The translations under genes were made by a program, and so were the position numbers. From contig QHZK01000281.1 in the NCBI GenBank assembly GCA_003224635.1, positions 1-9,078 on the forward strand: a stretch of DNA of 9,078 nucleotides. Direction: 5' to 3'. Under the pieces are notes generated by a model. That model was given only the letters and a program-made list of their open reading frames with translations, did no database searches and was not told the origin of the DNA. Source of the DNA: Acidobacteriota bacterium (GTDB lineage Bacteria > Acidobacteriota > Terriglobia > UBA7540). Below are positions 1 through 7,838 of this stretch, piece by piece. Position 1 is the stretch's first letter; each line of letters starts with the position of its first letter.

Positions 1-1686
<1,686 letters not shown>

Positions 1687-1695
1687 TCGAATCGT

Positions 1696-1699
1696 CTCC
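1696..1699 (-). promoter_or_regulatory. Ribosome binding site of the pyrophosphatase gene
   Basis: GGAG on the minus strand sits 9 nt before ATG 1686. It supports that start over the nearby alternative open frames, none of which carries the pyrophosphatase core. Confidence 0.7.
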
Positions 1700-1790
1700 A
1701 GCGAAGCTTGTTGACTCTGTCCTTTTTGCTCGGCGATGACGTCCCCGGGAGGATTTACAGATAAGCTCGACGGCTGACAAGTAAGCCGCC

Positions 1791-1820
1791 TTTATAGCAC
1801 ACGCCAAATTTGTGCGTCAA
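1791..1820 (-). promoter_or_regulatory. Sigma70-like promoter of the pyrophosphatase gene
   Basis: On the minus strand TTGACG (1815-1820) and TATAAA (1791-1796) are separated by 18 nt, and each matches five of six consensus bases. The predicted start near 1784 gives a leader of roughly 98 nt. The promoter lies in the 176-bp gap after the amidohydrolase stop, so hppA can be transcribed independently of the two upstream genes. I see no clear hairpin terminator in this gap. The promoter is inferred from sequence only. Confidence 0.6.
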
Positions 1821-1862
1821 GGAAGACGGTCACGCCAACAGTCCGCGTGACTCATCTCGCGG

Positions 1863-3230
1863 TCACCTGCTCTCATCATCCTCCACCGTGGCGCGCGGAT
1901 CGGAACCCAATTTCGGCGAGGTGAAATACGGCTTCGGCGCTTTCTCCCATTCCGGCGCGCCGAGCCCGGTCGGGTTGTAGACGATGCGCCCGGCGCGCAC
2001 GGTCATGCGGTTGACCAGCTTCACGTTGCCCGTCAGCTTGGCCCCGCCACAGTCCGTGTAGCTGAAGCGTCCGCGCTCGAGCTCGATGACGGTGATATCA
2101 GCATCGCTGCCGGGCGCGAGCGTACCGAGCTCCGGCCTGCCGATCTCTCGCGCCGGGTTCACCGTCGAGCGACGGATGAGGTCTTCCAGGGGCACGCCCA
2201 TCGCCAGAAATTTTGACATGGTCGTAATCATGCTCACCACCGCGCCGTTGATGTTGGCCGTGTGCAGGTCGGTCGAGATGGAATCAGGAATAAAGCCCTG
2301 CTTGACCGCAGGCGCGGCGTTGCGGAACCAGAAGCTCGCCGCGCCGTGGCCCACGTCGAAGATCACGCCGCGCTGGCGCGCCTGGAAGAGAATGTTGTTG
2401 ACCTTGCCGTTCGCGTCGATGATCGGAAACTGCTGCGCGAAGACGTGCGTGTGGATGTCGCCGGGGCGCATTTTGGAAAGGACCAGCTCGGCGTAGGAAC
2501 GCTCGGGCGGCCGCGGCCAGAAATCGAACATGACGGGGACGCCCGCCAGCCTCCCGCATTCCTCGGCCCGATCGACCGCGGCCCACGGCGGATGCTCCGA
2601 GTCCCACGGCTTTTCGGTCCAGTAGTGCGCCGTCTTGACGCCGACGATGACGCTCCGGAACTTGCTCACCGTCTCGGCGCAGAGCCGGGGGTCCATCTCA
2701 CTTAGGTCCTGTTCTTTGCCGCTGTTCATGCCGGCGGCGACGATGTTCAGGAACGCCAGCACGCGCACCACGGAGTGATCGATGGCGTCGTGCTTCTCGC
2801 GAACGAACGTCTTGGCCCCGGAGCTGCCGGCGTCGACGATGGTGGTCACCCCGGACGAGAGCATGCTGTCAGGCAGGATCCCCAGCGGCGGAACGCGCGA
2901 GGCTGCGCCTGGCTCGAACCAGTCCAGAGGGGCGCCGCCGTGGCCTACGTGTACGTGGATGTCGATAAGGCCCGGCGTCACATAAAGGCCAGTCACGTCG
3001 ACCACCTTGCGAGCCTTGGCGGGCGGAATGCCCTTCTCGACCGCGGCGACCCTGCCGCTCTTCACCGCGACATCCCTGACCTCGTCAACGTGGCTCGCCG
3101 GATCGATGACGTGACCGCCTTGGAGCAAAAGGTCGTAGTCATGACTCGCGCCAGGGTTAGGAGTAGACTGGGCCGCCGCTGCGCCTGCTAAGGCAAGCGT
3201 CATCACGATGTGGAGCGACGCTTTGCACAT
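1863..3230 (-). CDS. Exported amidohydrolase/deacetylase-family metallohydrolase
   Basis: This is a 455-residue amidohydrolase-superfamily enzyme that resembles the group of dihydroorotase-like deacetylases including Atu3266. Residues 1-20 form a signal peptide (charged MCK, hydrophobic core, AGAAAA before QS). The superfamily metal ligands visible are His92 and His94 (DIHVH), a candidate carbamylated Lys199 (VGVKT), His262 in the DIHTH motif and Asp321 (STDLHT). The C-terminal NPAREIGRPELGTLAPGSDAD signature (357-377) closes the barrel. The usual strand-5 metal His appears to be Asp236 (VMFDFW where relatives have VMVHIG). The substrate is unknown; periplasmic hydrolysis of an acetylated or cyclic amide compound is a guess. 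ATG 3230 is chosen because AGAGGG (3235-3240) lies 4 nt upstream and the signal peptide starts there; the frame stays open 16 codons further without a ribosome site. The gene lies between the CBM9 gene and hppA in the same direction. Confidence 0.9.
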   Translation of the reverse strand: MCKASLHIVMTLALAGAAAAQSTPNPGASHDYDLLLQGGHVIDPASHVDEVRDVAVKSGRVAAVEKGIPPAKARKVVDVTGLYVTPGLIDIHVHVGHGGAPLDWFEPGAASRVPPLGILPDSMLSSGVTTIVDAGSSGAKTFVREKHDAIDHSVVRVLAFLNIVAAGMNSGKEQDLSEMDPRLCAETVSKFRSVIVGVKTAHYWTEKPWDSEHPPWAAVDRAEECGRLAGVPVMFDFWPRPPERSYAELVLSKMRPGDIHTHVFAQQFPIIDANGKVNNILFQARQRGVIFDVGHGAASFWFRNAAPAVKQGFIPDSISTDLHTANINGAVVSMITTMSKFLAMGVPLEDLIRRSTVNPAREIGRPELGTLAPGSDADITVIELERGRFSYTDCGGAKLTGNVKLVNRMTVRAGRIVYNPTGLGAPEWEKAPKPYFTSPKLGSDPRATVEDDESR

Positions 3231-3279
3231 TACACCCTCTCTATCAGTGGCTCCGTGCGGTCTGTGGCCGACAAGCACT

Positions 3280-3355
3280 CAACACGGAGCGCGCGGAGCA
3301 TCGCTGCGACCTCTGTGTTGAAGGTTTCGAGGCGCGGAGGTCGCAGAGAACCTCC
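3280..3355. repeat. Intergenic inverted repeats of the CTCTGCG-type
   Basis: The 178-bp spacer between the CBM9 gene and the amidohydrolase holds nested inverted repeats. CTGCGACCTC (3304-3313) pairs perfectly with GAGGTCGCAG (3337-3346). CAACACGGAG (3280-3289) nearly matches CTCTGTGTTG (3311-3320), with one mismatch. GGAGGT (3336-3341) pairs with ACCTCC (3350-3355). The CTCTGCG wording recurs at 7220-7305, so this looks like a dispersed repeat family. It could also end leftward transcripts from the CBM9 gene, although no T-run follows. Confidence 0.55.
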
Positions 3356-3408
3356 GTTTGATCGCAGCCCGGGCCGTGCCGAATCCGAATGTCCTCGGCG
3401 GCCGGAGG

Positions 3409-4180
3409 CTACTTCACAAAACGAATGATCCCGAAGCGCGTCGGGACGTGAAAGGTTTTTCCTTCCGGGATCGTGCTCCACGACATGAAGCGCCGCTGGG
3501 AATCGTCGCCGGGGCCGTCGGCGCGGTAGAAGTTGATTCGCCACTCCGAGCCCGGGCGCACGGCCTTGACGCCCATTGAGGCCACTGGGACGCGCATCTC
3601 GCACGTCCAGACATGGTCCCGCGCGTCCACGCGCGTCGAGTGCTCGAAGTGCGAGTCCCAGCCCGCGTCGTTAAAGGGTGTCTTGTCCTTGTCAATCTCG
3701 AGGTCGATCCACTGGTTGTTGGGCGCCACCTCAAACTCATAGTAGTGGTTGACGCGGGCGGGCTCGGGATTGACGAACACCTCGGCGACGTCGCGATTCC
3801 AAAGCTCCCAGCGCTCCTTGGCCGGATCTTCGCCTTCGTAGACGTTCAGGGTCGAGTACTTGCACCGGAAAGCGAAATAGACGTACGCGGCCGTCCAGCA
3901 AGCGGCCACTTGGGTATCAGCCTCGGGGTAAGCGCGCTGACCGCTCATATCATGCTCGAACCGGACCCACTCGGCGCGTTTCCATGCTTTCTTGGTCAGG
4001 TTGCCGTTGGGGACGAAGTCCCGGGGCGAAAACCTGGCGTCGATTCGGACGTTGCTTGTGTAAGGGCTGGTGTAGGGGCCCGTCCCTTCCTGTGAGTTCA
4101 GTCATGCCCTTGCCGGCGAGCGTCGATATTAACAGAGGTCCGAAGAGCGCCAAGGCGGCATGGCCGAGGCAGACTTTCAC
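3409..4180 (-). CDS. Secreted CBM9-like (carbohydrate-binding family 9-like) protein, apparent +1 frameshift
   Basis: This is a carbohydrate-binding family 9-like (DOMON-fold) protein. Its body reads in one frame from about 4101 down to the TAG at 3409. It includes TSPYTSNVRIDARFSP, the ETQV-like strand (ADTQVAACW), YVYFAFRCKYS, RDVAEVFVNPE, HYYEFEVAPNNQWIDLEID and a C-terminal RFGIIRFVK. That frame has a TGA at 4104-4102 and no ATG or GTG start except an internal ATG at 3948, which would cut off the first strand of the domain. The neighbouring frame begins at GTG 4180, 7 nt after GGGAG (4188-4192), and encodes a convincing signal peptide (KVCLGHAALALFGPLLISTL). The two frames join if one base is removed from GGGCCCC (4075-4081), giving 256 residues. 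This may be a sequencing error or a real lesion. If it is real, only the 179-residue product from 3948 could be made, without a signal peptide. Confidence 0.8.
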
Positions 4181-4187
4181 ACAAATT

Positions 4188-4192
4188 CTCCC
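4188..4192 (-). promoter_or_regulatory. Ribosome binding site supporting GTG 4180
   Basis: GGGAG on the minus strand lies 7 nt before GTG 4180. It decides the start of the signal-peptide frame and is the main reason to think the CBM9 gene was originally read from here. Confidence 0.6.
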
Positions 4193-4229
4193 GGTTCGAG
4201 GCGGCGGCTTCATACCGGACGCAAAGGTT

Positions 4230-4235
4230 ATCATA
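4230..4235 (-). promoter_or_regulatory. Possible -10 box for the CBM9-like gene
   Basis: TATGAT on the minus strand matches five of six -10 bases and lies about 50 nt before GTG 4180. At 17 nt spacing the -35 position reads GATACA, a poor match, so this is tentative. Confidence 0.3.
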
Positions 4236-4260
4236 CCTCGGCCCGCTCAGCATGTATCGC

Positions 4261-4338
4261 TGTAGCGGCGTCTATAACGGCCGGCGGCCACTCTATGACC
4301 GCCGTCCGGCGGCAGGGCAAGCTTCGACCGCCGCTACA
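4261..4338. repeat. Dispersed-type palindromic intergenic repeat, TGTAGCGGCG ends
   Basis: TGTAGCGGCG (4261-4270) and CGCCGCTACA (4329-4338) form a perfect 10-bp inverted repeat around a GC-rich centre that contains smaller near-palindromes of CCGGCGGCC and GACCGCCG type. It lies in the 283-bp divergent gap between the leftward CBM9-like gene and the rightward regulator. It looks like a mobile or dispersed intergenic repeat rather than an operator. Copy number elsewhere cannot be seen from this window. Confidence 0.55.
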
Positions 4339-4346
4339 GAAGAAAT

Positions 4347-4363
4347 GCGGGCGGGACGCCCGC
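4347..4363. repeat. GCGGGCG/CGCCCGC hairpin repeat
   Basis: GCGGGCG (4347-4353) and CGCCCGC (4357-4363) form a perfect 7-bp stem with a 3-nt loop, directly after the TGTAGCGGCG repeat. The wording GCGGGCGGGACGCCCGCGCT resembles short palindromic repeats common in GC-rich soil bacterial genomes. No T-run follows, so a terminator role is not supported. Confidence 0.5.
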
Positions 4364-4463
4364 GCTCCCGGCTTGAAACTCGTTCCAGCGCGAAGTACCA
4401 TCGGGTCTCTCGGGTCGGAAGGGCGGCTGCCACGCCTCCGTACGGCTGGCCGCCAGGGTAGTG

Positions 4464-5297
4464 ATGAAGAAAATCCTGATTGCCGAAGGTGACCCGCCTC
4501 TGCGTCATGCCCTGCAGAAGATGCTCGAAGCCGCCGGCTTCTCGGTGGAGAGCGTGAAGGACGGCGCTGAAGCCCTGGCGAGGCTGAAGCGAAAGAAATT
4601 CAACCTGGTGCTGCTCGACCTGGGGCTGCCGAAGGTAAGCGGGCTCGAAGTCCTCGAACGTATCTACGCGAAGGCCACGCGCCAGAAAGTTGTGGTGATG
4701 ACGACCGATGATACGCCGGCCACGGTGCTGCGCGCGGTGCGCCAGCAGGCCTACCACTATATCCGCAAGCCCGTTCCCCCGAAAACGCTGGTCGACGTGG
4801 TGACCAAGGCGCTCCGGGCGTCCGCCGAGGTCCCGCCGATTGAAGTGCTTTCCGCGCAGCCCCACTGGGTGGAGCTGCTCGTGCCCTGCCAGCTCGAAGC
4901 GGCCGAGCGCATCCAGAGCTTTCTGATGGGGCTCAAAGCCGACCTGCCCGACGACCTTCGCGAATCGGTCGGACTGGCCTTCCACGAGCTGCTCACCAAC
5001 GCCATCGAGTGGGGCGGCAAGCTCGACCCCAACCGCAAAGTGCGGATCGCTTATCTGCGCGGGCGCAGGATGCTGCTCTATCGCATCGCCGACCCCGGCG
5101 CGGGCTTCAACCCGGAGGGACTGGAGCACGCGGCGGTCAGCAACCCGTCGAGCGAGCCCTATGGCCATATGCGCGCGCGGGAAGAAAAGGGCCTGCGTCC
5201 CGGCGGCTTCGGCCTTGAGCTCGTGCGTCAGATGGTGGACGAGCTGCTCTACAACGAGGCCCGCAACGAGGTGCTCTTCGTCAAGTACACGGACTAG
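4464..5297 (+). CDS. Response regulator with HATPase (GHKL) output domain
   Basis: This 277-residue protein joins a receiver domain (about 1-118) to a GHKL-type ATP-binding domain (about 140-277). The receiver has phospho-acceptor Asp52 (LLDLGLP), Thr80 and Lys102 (RKP). The ATP-binding part has an N-box (Glu175, Asn179 in FHELLTNAIEWG), a G1 box (DPGAGF, 210-215) and a G2 box (GGFGLELV, 247-254). There is no HisKA dimerisation domain, so it looks like an RsbW/anti-sigma-type HATPase under receiver control rather than a classical sensor kinase. The N-terminus reads IAEGD where regulators usually have an acidic pair, so Gly9 replaces the Asp that normally binds Mg2+. ATG 4464 is preferred because AGGG (4455-4458) sits 5 nt upstream; GTG 4461 would add one Met and is possible. 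No kinase, phosphatase or sigma-factor gene lies beside it, so its partners are unknown. It is probably cytoplasmic. Confidence 0.92.
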   Translation: MKKILIAEGDPPLRHALQKMLEAAGFSVESVKDGAEALARLKRKKFNLVLLDLGLPKVSGLEVLERIYAKATRQKVVVMTTDDTPATVLRAVRQQAYHYIRKPVPPKTLVDVVTKALRASAEVPPIEVLSAQPHWVELLVPCQLEAAERIQSFLMGLKADLPDDLRESVGLAFHELLTNAIEWGGKLDPNRKVRIAYLRGRRMLLYRIADPGAGFNPEGLEHAAVSNPSSEPYGHMRAREEKGLRPGGFGLELVRQMVDELLYNEARNEVLFVKYTD

Positions 5298-5300
5298 GGA

Positions 5301-5362
5301 GGACAGAAGGCAGAGGGCAGAAGGCAGAAAGCAGAAGGCAGAAAGCAGAAGGCAGAAGACAG
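5301..5362. repeat. 7-bp tandem repeat (A/G)(A/G)GCAGA
   Basis: About eight heptamers run head to tail just after the regulator stop codon. From 5308 the units are AGGCAGA, GGGCAGA, AGGCAGA, AAGCAGA, AGGCAGA, AAGCAGA and AGGCAGA, with a degenerate GGACAGA before them and AGACAG after. AGG and AAG units alternate in the last five, suggesting a 14-bp higher-order unit. One strand is purine-rich. Such arrays can change length by slippage. Confidence 0.9.
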
Positions 5363-5466
5363 CGAGTCGGAGATTTCCTCAAGACGAGCGTTACTCATTG
5401 ACCAGGCAGATTCAGAGTTCTTCGCGCAGAGTAGGCGCTACGCGCCTGCGCCCGCTTCGAGGCTTG

Positions 5467-5496
5467 TTCGCATCTAAAGTTTGCGGATGCTATACT
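5467..5496 (+). promoter_or_regulatory. Extended -10 promoter of the S41 protease gene
   Basis: TATACT (5491-5496) is preceded by TGC (5488-5490), giving an extended -10 element. TTCGCA (5467-5472) lies 18 nt upstream and matches four of six -35 bases. Transcription would start near 5503, a leader of under 20 nt that includes the ribosome binding site. The protease is therefore probably a separate unit from the upstream regulator, 223 bp away. Confidence 0.5.
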
Positions 5497-5506
5497 CGAA
5501 TCGAGT

Positions 5507-5512
5507 GAGGAG
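5507..5512 (+). promoter_or_regulatory. Ribosome binding site of the S41 protease gene
   Basis: GAGGAG lies 8 nt before ATG 5521. It selects this ATG over the in-frame ATGs at 5524 and 5536. Confidence 0.7.
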
Positions 5513-5520
5513 CGGCGAAG

Positions 5521-7194
5521 ATGATGAGGGCGATTATGAAAAAGATGCGGATGCCGTTTTGGGTTTTCCTTACCATCGTGGGGTGCGCCTCGCTGGGCCG
5601 CATTTACGGACAGCGGGTGGAAGCTGCCGCCGGCGATGGGGCTGTGACGGACAGCCTCGACGCCTTCGCCAAAGTCTACGCCGTGGTGCAGAGGAACTAT
5701 GCCGAGCCCGTCAGTCCGGACCGCGCGATACTCGGCGTCTTCGGCCCCCAGGGCAACAGCAACGTGGGCGCGATTTCGGGCATGCTTCGCACCCTCGACC
5801 CCCATTCCAACTTCTTCGACTCGAAGACCTTCGCGCGGCTCCGCGAGACCCAGGAAGGCAAGTATTACGGCGTGGGCATGAGGATCCTCACCGTGCCCGG
5901 CAAGATGGGCCAGTGGATGACCACGGTGATCGAGCCCATGCCCGGCTCCCCGGCTTTTCGCGCCGGTCTGCGGCCGGGCGACGTCATCCTGAAGGTCGAC
6001 GGCAAGTCCGCCGACGGCCTGGACGACGAGACGGTCGCGAAGATGCTCAAAGGGCCGAGGGGCACCGTGGTCCACGTCACGGCCAGCCGCGAAGGCTACG
6101 ACAAGCCGCTCGAGTTCGCCATCGCTCGCGACGAAATCAGCGGCCTGAGCGTGGACGACTACTTTTTCGTCCGGCCAGGAATCGCCTACATTCACCTGGC
6201 GGGCTTTTCAGAAAACACCGGCGAGGAGCTGACCCAAGCCTTGCGGAAGCTGGGTGACAAGGACCTCAAGGGCCTGATTCTCGATCTGCGCGGCAATCCG
6301 GGAGGCCTGCTTCAGGCGGCCGTGGATGTGTCGGACCACTTCCTCGAGAGGCGCCAGCTCATCGTGTACCACAACGGCCGGCACGCCAAAGAAGAGCGCT
6401 ACTACGCCAAGCACGGCGACCACGGCGGCGATTACCCTATCGTCGTGCTGATCAACCATAACAGCGCCAGCGCCGCCGAGATCGTCACGGGAGCTCTGCA
6501 AGACCATGACCGGGCCCTGGTGATGGGCCAGACCAGTTTTGGCAAGGGCCTCGTACAGAAGGTCTTTGCTCTGAGCGAAGGCACGGGCCTGCTGCTGACG
6601 ACCTCGCACTACTATACGCCGAGCGGGCGGCTGATCCAGCGAAACTACACCAACGTCTCGCTCTACGATTATTTATACGCGCCCCAGCAAGGGCCCTCCC
6701 CTCGCGTTGATATCCACCGCACCGACGGCGGCCGCGAGGTCTTCGGCGGCGGAGGCATCACGCCCGATATCAAGCTGGATGAGCCGGCGTACACTCCGGT
6801 CGAAAACAAACTGCTGGCGAGCGGCCCCTGCGGGAACTTCCTGCAGTGCGGCGCGTTCTTCGAGTTTGGCAAGCACTACCTCGGGATCCACAAGACGGTG
6901 CCGCGCGACTTCGCCGCCGACGATCAGGCGATCGAGGCGTTTCGCGGTTTCCTCGAAGGAAAGGGCCTGAAACTTTCCCAGAAGGACGCCCAGGGCAACC
7001 GTGATTTCATCAAGGACCACATCCGCGACGTGCTCATCAACATGATTTACGGCGAGGACCAGGCGCGGCGCCTCAGCGTGGTGGACGACGCCGAGGTCAA
7101 ACGGGCGATCGAAGCCCTTCCTCAGGCCGCCGCCTTGATCACGCGCGCCCGGAAATACATGGCGAGCCACGACGCGAGCCGTCCCAGCAGTTAA
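5521..7194 (+). CDS. Carboxyl-terminal processing protease, peptidase family S41, with PDZ domain
   Basis: This 557-residue serine protease is likely exported and cuts proteins from the C-terminus in the cell envelope. The N-terminus (MMRAIMKKMR, then a hydrophobic stretch 11-21) is a signal. IVGC ending at Cys22 fits a lipobox, so it may be a lipoprotein, though a plain signal peptide or anchor is possible. An S41 N-terminal helical part (about 44-110) precedes a PDZ domain (about 113-203, with YYGVGM and GLRPGDVILKVDG). The protease core (about 218-420) carries catalytic Ser317 (NHNSASAAE), Lys342 (FGKG) and Gln346, with the Ser-Lys spacing of 25 residues seen in CtpB and Prc. The C-terminal part after about 421 is not part of the usual S41 core; it has two cysteines (437, 443) and charged helices, and I do not recognise it. 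No obvious substrate or partner gene is adjacent. Inverted repeats follow the TAA at 7192-7194. Confidence 0.96.
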   Translation: MMRAIMKKMRMPFWVFLTIVGCASLGRIYGQRVEAAAGDGAVTDSLDAFAKVYAVVQRNYAEPVSPDRAILGVFGPQGNSNVGAISGMLRTLDPHSNFFDSKTFARLRETQEGKYYGVGMRILTVPGKMGQWMTTVIEPMPGSPAFRAGLRPGDVILKVDGKSADGLDDETVAKMLKGPRGTVVHVTASREGYDKPLEFAIARDEISGLSVDDYFFVRPGIAYIHLAGFSENTGEELTQALRKLGDKDLKGLILDLRGNPGGLLQAAVDVSDHFLERRQLIVYHNGRHAKEERYYAKHGDHGGDYPIVVLINHNSASAAEIVTGALQDHDRALVMGQTSFGKGLVQKVFALSEGTGLLLTTSHYYTPSGRLIQRNYTNVSLYDYLYAPQQGPSPRVDIHRTDGGREVFGGGGITPDIKLDEPAYTPVENKLLASGPCGNFLQCGAFFEFGKHYLGIHKTVPRDFAADDQAIEAFRGFLEGKGLKLSQKDAQGNRDFIKDHIRDVLINMIYGEDQARRLSVVDDAEVKRAIEALPQAAALITRARKYMASHDASRPSS

Positions 7195-7219
7195 AGAGCC
7201 GGCAGTTAAAGCAGGGTAG

Positions 7220-7249
7220 CGCAGAGTCTCGCTTTTCAGAGACTCTGCG
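7220..7249 (+). terminator. Hairpin after the S41 protease gene
   Basis: CGCAGAGTCTC (7220-7230) pairs perfectly with GAGACTCTGCG (7239-7249), an 11-bp stem with an 8-nt loop, starting 26 bp after the protease stop. Only GTTCTT follows, so it is at best a weak intrinsic terminator. It may equally be a copy of a CTCTGCG-type dispersed repeat. Confidence 0.45.
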
Positions 7250-7250
7250 G

Positions 7251-7299
7251 TTCTTCGACGGTTCGGGCTCAAAGACCGCAGAGTTCGAACAGCCCGAAC
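7251..7299. repeat. Direct repeat, copy 1 (about 49 bp)
   Basis: This begins TTCTTCGACGGTTCGGGCTC and ends GTTCGAACAGCCCGAAC. It matches 7404-7451 with one single-base gap and three substitutions. It contains the arms GTTCGGGCT (7261-7269) and AGCCCGAAC (7291-7299), a perfect 9-bp inverted repeat. Confidence 0.8.
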
Positions 7300-7310
7300 T
7301 CTGCGCTTTT
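7277..7310 (+). terminator. Perfect 11-bp hairpin followed by CTTTT
   Basis: CGCAGAGTTCG (7277-7287) pairs with CGAACTCTGCG (7295-7305) around the 7-nt loop AACAGCC, then CTTTT. This is the best rightward intrinsic terminator candidate behind the S41 protease. Its right arm overlaps AGCCCGAAC (7291-7299), which can instead pair with 7261-7269, so the two stems exclude each other. The T-run is short. Confidence 0.5.
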
Positions 7311-7403
7311 ACCAACGAGGGTTCGGCGCATCGAAGCACGCCAGGGGGGCCTCATTAACGAGTTTCAGCAGCCGAGGTAAGAGCAACAGAGCCACCCCCA
7401 AAG

Positions 7404-7451
7404 TTCTTCGCGGTTCGGGCTCAAAGGCCGCAAAGTTCGAACAGCACGAAC
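7404..7451. repeat. Direct repeat, copy 2 (about 48 bp)
   Basis: Second copy of the unit at 7251-7299, 153 bp further on. It has substitutions in AGGCCG, GCAAAG and AGCACG relative to copy 1. These changes break the 11-bp inner hairpin, but CGGTTCG (7411-7417) can still pair with CGAACCG just past the repeat end. Confidence 0.8.
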
Positions 7452-7672
7452 CGTGCACTCCCTCCCGCCTTAACCATTCACAGAACGGTGCGTCCAACCA
7501 AATTCGGGGAACACGAAACCGAGAACCCGCGTAATCTCGAACAGGAGGACTTCGAGGACTCATGGCAGTGGCGCTGCTCGCGAGCTACGGCCCCGCGCGT
7601 CGGGCAACGCGAGCCGATCCTATGGTGGCGGCGAGATATGAGTAGTCGATGATGGGCGTGATCCTTGGGTGG

Positions 7673-7699
7673 CGCAGACATCGCTCTTTGATGTCTGCG
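7673..7699. repeat. CGCAGACATC/GATGTCTGCG palindromic repeat
   Basis: A perfect 10-bp inverted repeat (7673-7682 with 7690-7699) surrounds the 7-nt loop GCTCTTT. The flanking wording GGGTGGCGCAGACA resembles a dispersed intergenic palindrome I associate with Acidobacteriota genomes. That association is from memory and cannot be tested within this window. Confidence 0.6.
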
Positions 7700-7762
7700 A
7701 AGATTCGTGCGGCTTTGTCCGAGGCATGCCAAACCCACGCGTGTTCGTGCCGTCAGTAGGCT

Positions 7763-7780
7763 CTGATAGTGGGCTATCAG
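7763..7780. repeat. CTGATAG/CTATCAG small hairpin
   Basis: A perfect 7-bp stem (7763-7769 with 7774-7780) has the 4-nt loop TGGG. It lies immediately beside the A-run of the leftward terminator candidate at 7783-7807. Confidence 0.45.
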
Positions 7781-7782
7781 GC

Positions 7783-7807
7783 AAAAAACGGCCTGCCGCC
7801 AGCAGGC
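7783..7807 (-). terminator. Leftward intrinsic terminator candidate
   Basis: Read on the minus strand, GCCTGC (7807-7802), loop TGGCG and GCAGGC (7796-7791) are followed by CG and six T (7788-7783). This is the only hairpin in the window with a good T-run. It could end leftward transcripts from the gene remnants and esterase at 8013-9078. Confidence 0.5.
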
Positions 7808-7838
7808 ACTGGCCGTGGCTACACCCGGCCCCACTCCC

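Noticed and set aside
4293..5168. A 291-codon minus-strand frame
   Set aside because: It is a shadow of the receiver-HATPase gene, caused by high GC at third positions; the plus-strand motifs are decisive.
5426..5446. AGGCGC/GCGCCT hairpin as a terminator of the regulator gene
   Set aside because: The stem is only 6 bp, no T-run follows, and it is over 100 bp past the stop codon.
5395..6195. A 266-codon minus-strand frame
   Set aside because: It lies antisense to the S41 protease N-terminus and PDZ domain, and has no ribosome site or recognisable domain.
7281..7290. GAGTTCGAAC resembling a tRNA T-loop
   Set aside because: No acceptor, D or anticodon arms can be formed around it; the motif is part of the 11-bp hairpin.
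7251..7451. Repeated units considered as a CRISPR array
   Set aside because: There are only two copies, the spacing is 153 bp, and there are no cas genes.
7562..7645. A 27-codon plus-strand ORF with GAGG just upstream
   Set aside because: It is too short and of biased composition, with no conserved pattern; a chance ORF in GC-rich spacer is more likely.
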